DNA of 64,000 bases, taken from assembly GCA_023702235.1 (NCBI GenBank), contig JAMQCR010000001.1, positions 3,534,001 to 3,598,000 of the forward strand. The letters run 5' to 3'. Positions 57,077-64,000 of this stretch are shown piece after piece. How positions within the stretch are numbered: the first letter of the stretch is position 1; every line of letters begins with the position of its first letter. The stretch is from Neobacillus pocheonensis. Lineage in GTDB: Bacteria > Bacillota > Bacilli > Bacillales > Cytobacillaceae. The translations under genes were made by a program, and so were the position numbers. Under the pieces are notes generated by a model, which was given only the letters and a program-made list of their open reading frames with translations, made no database searches and was not told the origin of the DNA.

Positions 57077-58330
57077 TTAAGCCGTTTTACCAATCGATTG
57101 GTCGATATCCACATTCTCATCGAACTCATTTTCCATTTTGGACACAACCACAGTTGCTACACCATTACCAATTAGGTTTGTAAGAGCACGCGCAGTAGAC
57201 ATGAAACGGTCAACACCTAGAAGCAGGGCAATCCCTTCCACCGGTACGCTCGGGAATGCTGCAAGCGTCGCTGCCAAGGTGACAAAACCGGAACCTGTTA
57301 CACCAGCAGCGCCTTTAGAGGTAAGCATCAAAACACCAATCAGTGTTACTTCCTGCCCAATGCTTAAATGCACTCCAAATGCCTGCGCAATGAACAATGC
57401 CGCCATGGAAAGATAAATGGATGTCCCATCCAGATTAAAGGAGTACCCGGTAGGAATAACTAGACCTACAACAGATTTCGAGCAGCCATAGTTTCTAAGC
57501 TTCTCAACCATTTTAGGCAGAGCCGATTCAGAGGATGATGTACCAAGAACTAAAAAGATTTCATCTTTAATATAGCTGATAAATTTGAAGATGTTAAATC
57601 GATAGAATTTCGCAATCGCACCAAGAACGACAACAATGAATACAGCCATTGCAAAAACGGTTAAACCGAACAATTTTCCAAGGGAAACGAGTGAACCAAT
57701 TCCAAATTGACCGATGGTATAAGATATAGCACCAAATGCTGCTATTGGAGAATAGTACATAATAATGTTAACAATTCGAAAGAAAGTATCCGATAGTTTT
57801 TCGAAGAGTCCAACAACGGATTTTCCTCTTTCACCAAGTCCAGATAATGCAATTCCAAAAAGCACGGCCAAGAAAAGAATCGGAAGCAACTGGCCACCCG
57901 CTAAAGCACCCATAAAGTTATCTGGTATGATTCCCATAATAAAGTCCATGACACCATGGTTTCCCTGTGCTGCTGCTTTTGTAAACTGGGTAATGTCACC
58001 TTTTGCGCTATGTGCATTCACTCCAGCTCCTGGCTTGAATACGGTTGCAAATAGTACGCCAATGGCCAGGGAGATAGTGGAAACGATTTCAAAATAGAGG
58101 ACTGCTCTTCCGCCAATTCGTCCGACCTTCTTCAAATCCCCCATACCCGCAATCCCTACGACAATTGTTAAGAAGATAATCGGCGCAATGACCATCTTAA
58201 TCATTTTAACAAAGATATCAGATAGAACCTTCAATTCCGCACCTACTTTTGGAAACAAGGCACCAAAGATAATTCCTAAGACAATCGCAATCAAAACCTG
58301 TGTAGTCATACTTTTAAAGTTGATCTTCAT
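57077..58330 (-). CDS. dctA: DctA-type C4-dicarboxylate/proton (sodium) symporter
   Basis: 417 residues, eight membrane helices plus re-entrant loops. The signature LGTSSSESALPKMVEKL (HP1) and PTGYSFNLDGTSIYLSMAALF (TM7 NLDGT) mark the glutamate/dicarboxylate symporter family; the Ser-rich SSSESALP form and the adjoining DcuS-like kinase argue for dicarboxylates. RBS GGGGAGGAATG. A cre-like site lies 31-44 bases upstream of the start. Confidence 0.9.
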   Translation of the reverse strand: MKINFKSMTTQVLIAIVLGIIFGALFPKVGAELKVLSDIFVKMIKMVIAPIIFLTIVVGIAGMGDLKKVGRIGGRAVLYFEIVSTISLAIGVLFATVFKPGAGVNAHSAKGDITQFTKAAAQGNHGVMDFIMGIIPDNFMGALAGGQLLPILFLAVLFGIALSGLGERGKSVVGLFEKLSDTFFRIVNIIMYYSPIAAFGAISYTIGQFGIGSLVSLGKLFGLTVFAMAVFIVVVLGAIAKFYRFNIFKFISYIKDEIFLVLGTSSSESALPKMVEKLRNYGCSKSVVGLVIPTGYSFNLDGTSIYLSMAALFIAQAFGVHLSIGQEVTLIGVLMLTSKGAAGVTGSGFVTLAATLAAFPSVPVEGIALLLGVDRFMSTARALTNLIGNGVATVVVSKMENEFDENVDIDQSIGKTA

Positions 58331-58360
58331 ATAACATTCCTCCCCTATTAATAGTTAATC

Positions 58361-58374
58361 TGAAAGCACTTACA
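58361..58374 (-). promoter_or_regulatory. cre-like (CcpA) site upstream of dctA
   Basis: TGAAAGCACTTACA matches the catabolite-response consensus TGAAAGCGNTNACA with one change in the CG core. It sits 31-44 bases from the dctA start, a location suited to repression by glucose. Confidence 0.4.
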
Positions 58375-58611
58375 TATCAATCCGTCTGAAAATGATACAA
58401 CTTGTTTATTACCTAAAAGTAGTATAAAATTTAATGAATTGTCTGACAATATTTTGGTTATATCGTTCTTTTTGGTGATTTTGGTCACAAAATGTTCATT
58501 TGACTTTTTAATGTGTAAAGCAGCAAAAGGAAAGTTAACGGGTTCGGTGTTAGGAGTGCTTTTGTTCATTACACTGTGGAAATAACATCTTGTTTGACAA
58601 TGCAAATATAC

Positions 58612-58641
58612 AAAAAACTCGTCTATTTTAACGAGTTTTTT
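58612..58641. terminator. Hairpin upstream of dctA
   Basis: AAAAAACTCG pairs with CGAGTTTTTT around an 11-base AT-rich loop. Confidence 0.7.
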
Positions 58642-59044
58642 AGGATGTTTTTGAGGTAATACATTTCTTCAATTACCACTCTCGTTTTTTAATAATAAAA
58701 CAACAATTTTGATGATGATTTCTAGATTATGGGTATACGTGACTCCTTTGGTTACCGCCCTTGCCTTTTTTTGTGGTTCAAGGGCTTCATAGAGCTCTTT
58801 TTGGCGACCCTCCTGAGGTACCTTGATCAAAACACTCTAAAATTTTGGTGTCAAAAACTGCAAAATGTTCGATATTCGATAATGTTAATAACAAAATGAC
58901 GTGTACCAATGCACACGTCATTTCTACTGCCATTTTAATGTTTGCACCTTAAAACAGAACCCGTTAAGGGAAAGTCCCCTGCTGCTTTTATGCTTTAAAT
59001 TGATAACGCGGACCTCCTACGCCAGTCTCTTTTAAAAATGGATC

Positions 59045-59368
59045 TTATAGAATCACAATGACATCATCACCCCGAATTTCCGTTTCATAGGTTTTGACAC
59101 AGCCTACATCAGGTGCTTGTACTTTTCCATCTAGCAAACTGATTTTCCAATCATGCATCGGGCAGAAGACGTGCTCCCCACTAACCATCCCTTCAGCTAA
59201 GAAGCCTCCCTTATGCGGACAGCGATTTTCAATCGCTCGAACTTTTCCATTTTCAAGACGGAAGAGCGCAATTTCATGTGATCCAATTTTTATCGTTTTA
59301 CCTAATTTTTTTGGTAGTTCCTTAATAGTTGCCACTTTCACTCGAATACGGATCATTTCCATTCTCAA
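59045..59368 (-). CDS. Rieske-type small subunit of nitrite reductase (NirD/NasE-like)
   Basis: 107 residues. The Rieske ligands are both present: [11 protein letters not shown] and [14 protein letters not shown]. subtilis NasE has the same size and partners the large siroheme nitrite reductase NasD, but no nasD gene lies next to it here. It may be an orphan remnant of a nas cluster or serve another oxidoreductase. The start may be [16 protein letters not shown]. Confidence 0.85.
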   Translation of the reverse strand: MRMEMIRIRVKVATIKELPKKLGKTIKIGSHEIALFRLENGKVRAIENRCPHKGGFLAEGMVSGEHVFCPMHDWKISLLDGKVQAPDVGCVKTYETEIRGDDVIVIL

Positions 59369-59529
59369 TCCCCCTTATTTGAATTCAACAGGCATCTTTA
59401 CACGCTCACACCGCTTCCAATGGTTTAATCATGTTAATATAAATAATATGGTAATTTTGATTTCCTAATATTTCAATTACTGTGTAATAAAACCTTACAT
59501 AGATTTGTAATCAGAGTGCCTATCACCAT

Positions 59530-59577
59530 AAAAAAAGGTGACTGTCACCCAATTAGCTTGGGGCCAGACACCTTTTT
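59530..59577. terminator. Terminator after gltT-like gene, containing several repeat copies
   Basis: AAAAAAGGTG...CACCTTTTT flanks GGTGACTGTCACC and GGCCAGACACC; GTGCCTATCACC is immediately to the left (59517-59528). This is a cluster of the dispersed palindrome. Confidence 0.7.
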
Positions 59578-59596
59578 AAATCTATTATATTTAATC

Positions 59597-60844
59597 CTAG
59601 GCTACGTCTTCTCCTGCTTGATCATCTAATTTATGACCTTCCCATTTTGTAATAACAAGGGCAGCCAAGGAGTTTCCAACAATGTTTACACATGTTCTTG
59701 CCATGTCTAAAATTCGGTCAATACCTGCAATAAAGGCAAGTCCTTCTACCGGTATACCCACACTTCCTAATGTCGCAAGAAGTACGACAAACGATACACC
59801 AGGAACCCCGGCAATCCCTTTAGATGTAAGCATTAATACAAAAACCAAAGTAATTTGATGTCCAATACTCATATAGATTCCGTACATTTGGGCAATGAAC
59901 AACGCCGCAATCGCTTGATATAATGTCGAGCCATCAAGGTTAAAGGAGTATCCGGTTGGAATAACAAACGATGTAATCGCCTTTGGACAGCCGAGCTTCT
60001 CCATTTTTTCCATGATTTTTGGTAGTACCGTTTCTGAACTTGCTGTTGAATAACCTAAAATTAATTCGTCTTTCAAATATTTGATTAGCTTAAAAATGTT
60101 GTAGCCCGCGATTTTCGCTGCAAGTCCCATGACTACCAGAATGAAGAATATCATTGCACCGTAAACAACAATAACAAGTTTTCCTAGTGGAATTAAAGAG
60201 GTGATACCGAATTTTGATACTGTTACACCAATTAGAGCAAAAACACCAAGGGGAGCAACCTTCATAATCTGATTCGTTACATTGAACATCGCTTCAGCTG
60301 TTCCTTTAAAGAAATTGAGGATAGGCAACCCCTTTTCTCCAATCGCCGCTACTCCAAGCCCAAACATGACAGAGAAGAAAATAATGGCGAGCATATCTCC
60401 ATTTGCTAATGACTGAATTATATTGGTAGGAACAATATTCACCACTGTATCAATCATCGAATGTGATTCAGTAGTTTTAGCTGTTGTTGCATAGGTACTA
60501 ATGTCCGTTTTCGTAAGATGGGATCGATCAATACCTGTTCCCGGATGAAACATGTTTGCTGCCAAAAGCCCAACAACGATGGCAATTGTCGTGATAATCT
60601 CAAAGTAAAGAAGTGTCTTTCCTCCAAGCTTTCCGAGCGACTTAATATCACCAACGCCTGCAACCCCAACAATAAGACTGGAAATTACGATCGGAACAAC
60701 AATCATTTTTATTAAGCGGATAAATATATCTCCAATTGGCTGTAGGTAACTTGCCACATGAGGATTTCCGTAAAAGATCGCCCCGACAACAATACCAAGA
60801 GCCAATCCAATGAAAATTTGCCATGCTAAACTAATTTTCTTCAT
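59597..60844 (-). CDS. gltT: Glutamate/aspartate:proton symporter (GltT/GltP-like)
   Basis: I start at MKKISLAWQIFIGLALG with GGGGAGAAG upstream; 415 residues. The HP1 motif is GYSTASSETVLPKIMEKM and TM7 is PTGYSFNLDGSTLYQAIAALF; this STASSETVLP form is the bacterial glutamate-type variant. It differs from DctA at 57077, so the two paralogs probably take up different acids. No regulator lies beside it. Confidence 0.9.
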   Translation of the reverse strand: MKKISLAWQIFIGLALGIVVGAIFYGNPHVASYLQPIGDIFIRLIKMIVVPIVISSLIVGVAGVGDIKSLGKLGGKTLLYFEIITTIAIVVGLLAANMFHPGTGIDRSHLTKTDISTYATTAKTTESHSMIDTVVNIVPTNIIQSLANGDMLAIIFFSVMFGLGVAAIGEKGLPILNFFKGTAEAMFNVTNQIMKVAPLGVFALIGVTVSKFGITSLIPLGKLVIVVYGAMIFFILVVMGLAAKIAGYNIFKLIKYLKDELILGYSTASSETVLPKIMEKMEKLGCPKAITSFVIPTGYSFNLDGSTLYQAIAALFIAQMYGIYMSIGHQITLVFVLMLTSKGIAGVPGVSFVVLLATLGSVGIPVEGLAFIAGIDRILDMARTCVNIVGNSLAALVITKWEGHKLDDQAGEDVA

Positions 60845-61187
60845 CTGTACTTCTCCCCTTTTTATTAAAAATTTTGAAAAGACGGCAAACTTATATTCAA
60901 TTTCTCCCAAAATTGAACCTCTTATTTATTATTTTAATATCATTTTAACGTTAATAACTTATCTTAACAATATATTATTTAGATGATACTCATCTTTTTT
61001 TGATATGTAATCACTTTCAAAATTAATTATTTTAATATTTAAAAAACTCATCAAGTAGCGGTGGACTGTCCCCAACTACTTTAACTTATTGGCAGAATGG
61101 CCTTTTAAAAAGGTCGGTATACTAATTATGAGATTAACCAAACTCTTAGAAATGAGAAGAAATATCTTATAAAGGGCGATTACTTTT
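60845..61187. other. Intergenic region upstream of gltT and the 46-residue ORF
   Basis: 343 bases, AT-rich. I see no gene and no recognised riboswitch. A partial GGTGGACTGTCCCC element lies at about 61062 and resembles the dispersed repeat. Confidence 0.4.
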
Positions 61188-61328
61188 ATGATTTTTACGT
61201 TTTATGTTTTACTAAATGCATTGGTTTTACTTTTTTTTATTAAATTTCAGAAAAAGCACATTCATAGATCGCACCATTCCTGTCATTACTTTCCTTTTAT
61301 ACCTTTGGTTCTTTTAGGTAAAAATTAA
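61188..61328 (+). CDS. Small His-rich membrane protein (46 residues)
   Basis: MIFTFYVLLNALVLLFFIKF forms one membrane helix, followed by KKHIHRSHHSCHYFPF, a short His/Cys-rich segment, and a second hydrophobic stretch FIPLVLLG. Possible ribosome binding site AAAGGGCGAT lies 10 bases upstream. A strong terminator directly after the stop supports expression. The His/Cys cluster could bind metal; no family is recognised. Confidence 0.45.
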   Translation: MIFTFYVLLNALVLLFFIKFQKKHIHRSHHSCHYFPFIPLVLLGKN

Positions 61329-61356
61329 AGAGCTGGGAAAACTCCAAGCTCTTTTT
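61327..61356 (+). terminator. Terminator after the 46-residue ORF
   Basis: AAAGAGCT(TGG) pairs with (CCA)AGCTCTTT and a T5 tract follows. Confidence 0.85.
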
Positions 61357-61460
61357 AAAAAATTCTTTATTTATTTAATTCTCATTTCTCCATTGTCATT
61401 ATTGAATTGCCAAAATATAGGTCCATATGAAAGGGATCAAAACTGAACATTCTTTATGTA

Positions 61461-61844
61461 TTAATTTTTAGCAAGGTTTAATTGCCATGAAACTCCATAT
61501 TTATCAGCGACCCACCCAAACTTTTCGCTAAATGAGGAGGCTTGCAAAGGCATTAACACTTGGCCATCTTGAGATAACTTCGCAAAAACTCCATCGATTT
61601 CTTCTACCGTATCACAGGCTACAAGCAATGACATGGCCGGAGTAAAAGGATGTTCATGCCCATTTTTATTATCGATACACATAAAGGTCTGTCCTTTTAA
61701 TGTGAAGACAGCATGCAATACGGTTCCATCCTCATGATGAAAAACACTATTTATTTCTGATTGTTCAAAGACAGAGGTGTAAAAATTCATGGCCTCTTCA
61801 GCCTTTCCAGAGAACATTAAAAAGGTCGTTATTTTTTGATTCAC
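61461..61844 (-). CDS. PhnB-type VOC-superfamily protein
   Basis: 127 residues with KITTFLMFSGKAEEAMNFYT, FTLKGQTFMCIDNKNGHEH, SQDGQVLMPLQASSFSEKFG and VADKYGVSWQLNL. It is a paralog of the protein at 33365. Function not established. The start has AAGGAG upstream. Confidence 0.88.
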   Translation of the reverse strand: MNQKITTFLMFSGKAEEAMNFYTSVFEQSEINSVFHHEDGTVLHAVFTLKGQTFMCIDNKNGHEHPFTPAMSLLVACDTVEEIDGVFAKLSQDGQVLMPLQASSFSEKFGWVADKYGVSWQLNLAKN

Positions 61845-62052
61845 TAAAAATCAACTCCTTTTAAAAGTAAGGGCTATGCTAAAATCTATTATATCACACA
61901 GGAAAAAATTGTAATAATTTCTATTGTCTTATTTTTGAGTTTTATCGATCCCCAGGACTGAATTTTATCCCTTCGTCTTTTTATTTTCACAGAAAAAGCC
62001 GCCTTGATGGCAGCTGCATTTGTCACTTGAGAGCCTATCAATCTATTTAGGA

Positions 62053-62586
62053 TTAAGGGATATATTGCTCTGTGATCTTTGTAATGACACCATTTTTCAC
62101 TTCTATGTGAAAAGGAATAGTATGATCCTTATTTCGCTCTTTTAAAAAGGTGAGAAACTGACCTTTTGTTACTTTCTCATTCCATTTGATTGAATAGGGA
62201 TTCCGAGTTTGCAAAATATATTGGGCAGAGCTTGAAATAGGGAACGTGCGGATCTTTGGATTTACGTTTCGAATCCAGTATCCGTCAGGCGCGTGATCCA
62301 TATCCTTACTGCACTTGCAATCTTTTTGAAACTCTCGGTCTGCATCCTTTCCAAAATACCATTGAATATAATCGAATTTTCCTACCCATTTTCCGCTAAC
62401 GACTTTGAAAGAGGTGATATAGGTAGTCGCTTTTTCAGTTGTAGAATGCGTAGAAATAGAGGATTTTGCGTATGCTTCTGAATGGGATGAAGGTAGAAAT
62501 AATACAGCTGCCATACTAGTAATAAACCCAAAACAGATTAAAGCAGGGAAGAACGTATTTGAGACTCTCTTTAACACATTTTTCAT
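62053..62586 (-). CDS. Secreted protein of unknown function
   Basis: 177 residues. A basic start (MKNVLKRV) and hydrophobic core (FFPALICFGFITSMAAVLFL) end at an AYAK cleavage region, so it is exported. The mature part has ITSFKVVSGKWVGKFDYIQW and a CKCSK pair; the C-terminal third is a small beta-rich segment (IPFHIEVKNGVITKITEQYI). I do not recognise the family. The start has AGGGG upstream; expression seems monocistronic. Confidence 0.7.
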   Translation of the reverse strand: MKNVLKRVSNTFFPALICFGFITSMAAVLFLPSSHSEAYAKSSISTHSTTEKATTYITSFKVVSGKWVGKFDYIQWYFGKDADREFQKDCKCSKDMDHAPDGYWIRNVNPKIRTFPISSSAQYILQTRNPYSIKWNEKVTKGQFLTFLKERNKDHTIPFHIEVKNGVITKITEQYIP

Positions 62587-62710
62587 TTAATAATCCCCTC
62601 TTTACTATGTATTTTTACTGAAAAATACTTTCTAGTAATAATATAAATGGCAATGAATACAAATTGTGTCGATTTTCGGAATAGATAGAAAATATTCTTG
62701 TTTAATTTGT

Positions 62711-62780
62711 AAAAAAAGAAACATGCTCCATTACACCCTAGTATCATCTGGGTATCCGGGAACGATGTTCCATGTTTCCT
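62711..62780 (-). terminator. Terminator after the Gp49-like gene
   Basis: On the minus strand GAAACATG pairs with CATGTTTC across a long loop, then T7 follows. Confidence 0.55.
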
Positions 62781-62840
62781 CTTGGTCTTTTAGAAGTTAT
62801 TGAAAAATGCCTAGTGAACGCTCTTCACTGACCTTTGTTA

Positions 62841-63287
62841 TTATTCAGCTAATAAGCTTTGTTGCTTGTAACTTTCTAATTCCCAAATCCTATTCTTAAT
62901 TCGTTCTACACAAATTTGAATACCCAGCTCTTTATTATAGCTTTCTGGGTCCAAACACACATTTGATTCTGTAATAATAAAACCATTTTGAAGTTTAACA
63001 GCAACTATTGTGCACTTTCCAAATGGCTCCATAATTTCCATTTGTGATTTTTCTAAAATTTCATCAATTTCAGTTTGGGTTATTTTGTTAACCTTTGCCT
63101 GTTCCTTTGCTTTTTCGAAGTTAACATCCACGTAACCCAATCCTTCGAATGCCATTTCAAAGGCAAGCTGTGTCGTTTCGAACACTTGATTGTTTTTTAA
63201 ACTTCTTATTTTTACATTCCCATCCGAAGTCATTTCCAGTAATTCCACTTTATCATCTGGGATTCCTTTTACTTGATATAAATGCAT
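62841..63287 (-). CDS. Protein with phage Gp49-like C-terminal domain
   Basis: 148 residues. The N-terminal 70 residues are a separate small domain (MHLYQVKGIPDDKVELLEMT). The C-terminal part, TEIDEILEKSQMEIMEPFGK, CTIVAVKLQNGFIITESNVC and LGIQICVERIKNRIWELESY, matches the phage Gp49 family (PF13876 type). Other phage genes are absent, so it is an isolated phage-derived gene. The start has GGGGC upstream. The function is unknown. Confidence 0.7.
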   Translation of the reverse strand: MHLYQVKGIPDDKVELLEMTSDGNVKIRSLKNNQVFETTQLAFEMAFEGLGYVDVNFEKAKEQAKVNKITQTEIDEILEKSQMEIMEPFGKCTIVAVKLQNGFIITESNVCLDPESYNKELGIQICVERIKNRIWELESYKQQSLLAE

Positions 63288-63340
63288 ACCTTAAGCCCCT
63301 CCGAATTTCAGTTTTTATCCTAATAAACAGTTTAATCAAC

Positions 63341-63784
63341 CTATGTTCTCGCTTTGGTAAAGAAGTATAGGAACCACACAGCATGATTTTGCTCATCCGC
63401 CGCTGCACGGCGAAACACTTCCTTAATGTGTTGATTCGTCGCATCATCTGCAATTTCCATATAAAAATCAACAGTTTTTTGCTCATCTTGTAGGGCAAAT
63501 TCTACCCCATCAAAATAAACATCTGGACATTCTTCGATGATCTTTGGTTGTGGTTGACTACCGGTAAGACTTGTATAAATCTGTTCAAATAGTTGAAAAT
63601 GCCTTATTTCATCCTTGCGAATCTCAAGGATCCGTTTTCGTTCATCCCCACTAGGAGCCAAATTAGCCAACTTGCCATAACAATGTATGGCGCTGTACTC
63701 GCCATTAATGGCTTTTTCAACATCACTTTTCAAATTATTTGATGGTCTATTTAAAGCATCATGATAATTTGTATAAGGATACAT
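63341..63784 (-). CDS. Ferritin-like di-iron protein (YhjR-like)
   Basis: I start at MYPYTNYHDALNRPSNNL with GGGGAGG upstream, 147 residues. A four-helix bundle with paired ExxH motifs: KDEIRHFQLFEQIY in helix 2 and ADEQNHAVWFLYFF in helix 4, together with EYSAIHCYGKL and DEQKTVDFYMEI carrying the other Glu ligands. It matches the rubrerythrin/ferritin-like group that includes B. subtilis YhjR. Its role is probably peroxide or iron handling. Confidence 0.88.
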   Translation of the reverse strand: MYPYTNYHDALNRPSNNLKSDVEKAINGEYSAIHCYGKLANLAPSGDERKRILEIRKDEIRHFQLFEQIYTSLTGSQPQPKIIEECPDVYFDGVEFALQDEQKTVDFYMEIADDATNQHIKEVFRRAAADEQNHAVWFLYFFTKART

Positions 63785-63903
63785 AGCCAGACCTCCCCGT
63801 TTATTTTTTTCTAATCCTATCCTACGGGTAAATGAGGTCCTGGGTGCATGTTCAATAGCATATTCTTTCGATGTTGTGTTTCGTAGCGTCAGAAGGTTTT
63901 TGC

Positions 63904-64000
63904 TTATTTTATCGCAATCCAAATTTCATTATATGAATTCTCACTGTAAAGATCTGAATCAATATAGGCCTCCAATGGGGGTATTCTAGCTGGTTCATAT
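63904..64000 (-). CDS. C-terminal end of an effector-binding (GyrI-like) protein (partial)
   Basis: The minus strand reads YEPARIPPLEAYIDSDLYSE then NSYNEIWIAIK and a stop at 63904, with the start beyond the window. The EIWI-I ending resembles the last strand of GyrI-like effector-binding domains of AraC-type regulators. Too short for certainty. Confidence 0.4.
   Translation of the reverse strand, partial: YEPARIPPLEAYIDSDLYSENSYNEIWIAIK

Larger units (their letters stand above)
58331..59044. other. Long region between dctA and the Rieske gene
   Basis: Upstream of dctA there is promoter and cre-like sequence. A hairpin terminator is at 58612-58641. On the minus strand 58670-58840 a coding-like block of about 50 codons (VPQEGRQKELYEALEPQKKA ... 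VLLLKNESGN) ends at a stop; I do not recognise it. A perfect hairpin AATGACGTGT/ACACGTCATT is at 58897-58925. Near 58980-59040 the minus strand reads DPFLKETGVGGPRYQF, apparently the tail of a lost gene. Confidence 0.5.

Noticed and set aside
58348..58605. 85-codon open frame upstream of dctA
   Set aside because: It overlaps the cre-like site and the dctA promoter region, lacks a ribosome binding site and has no recognisable pattern.
58670..58840. Transposase fragment upstream of dctA
   Set aside because: The reading frame has no DDE or HTH-like motif that I can recognise and no inverted repeats flank it.

Overview
The window looks like chromosome of a low-GC, spore-forming Bacillaceae bacterium. 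The gene neighbourhoods match Bacillus-type arrangements: divergent citR/citA, yhfU-yhfT-yhfS, guaD-ade, dctS/dctR/dctA-like with malic enzyme, a Spo0M-family protein and a YhjR-like ferritin-like protein. Start sites carry strong GGAGG ribosome binding sites and terminators are classical. I cannot name the species. No rRNA, tRNA, CRISPR array or intact insertion sequence was seen.

Layout. (1) 1-12.5 kb, purine and urea nitrogen: ureABCEFGD on the minus strand, a divergent uricase, allantoinase, decayed relics (one resembling a molybdenum hydroxylase), a BASS-family transporter, a rhodanese, then guaD-ade. Perfect TGTNA-N7-TNACA (TnrA/GlnR) boxes lie at 4912 and 10201. (2) 12.7-17.8 kb: a lipoprotein with two CuA-like cupredoxin domains, a PAS-GGDEF-EAL protein, a paired SMR efflux system and a DUF418 membrane protein. 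(3) 17.9-25.9 kb: SDR, ALDH and M20 hydrolase genes, then a complete ECF transporter (ecfA1-ecfA2-ecfT-S component) with a P1-family peptidase. (4) 26-28.9 kb: membrane proteins and decayed two-component and CPBP relics. (5) 29-32.4 kb: a Met-rich lipoprotein, an OmpR-type regulator, a kinase with almost no external sensor, and a cytochrome-b/molybdopterin oxidoreductase fusion with an internal twin-arginine motif. (6) 32.6-42.1 kb: DinB, VOC, CitR/CitA, DEDDh exonuclease, MarR, TetR/MBL, ArsR/SRPBCC and an RlmI-like methyltransferase. (7) 42.4-46 kb: a BirA-box-controlled bioY-yhfT-yhfS operon and a YezD-like protein. (8) 46.4-53 kb: MFS, AKR, an esterase relic, a VOC epimerase, Spo0M-like, a phospholipase A2-like protein, a HAD phosphatase and others. 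(9) 53-61 kb: malic enzyme, DcuS-type kinase and regulator, DctA, NirD-like Rieske protein, glutamate symporter. (10) 61-64 kb: small proteins, a phage Gp49-like protein and a ferritin-like protein.

The window contains about 21 apparent single-base frameshifts in 16 genes whose two reading-frame halves otherwise join into full-length proteins with intact catalytic residues. I read most of these as assembly or sequencing indels and give the full gene span. Separate from these are true-looking relics with internal deletions (7.6-8.2, 27.9-28.8 and 49.2 kb) and two Trp-to-stop substitutions.

The best candidate for an undescribed system is the 29.0-32.4 kb cluster. It resembles a Gram-positive methionine-oxidation defence module: a Met-rich lipoprotein as target, a two-component system as switch, and a fused MsrQ/MsrP-like enzyme as repair. 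The second candidate is the ECF transporter linked to a P1-family amidase/peptidase of unknown substrate. Both functions are inferred.
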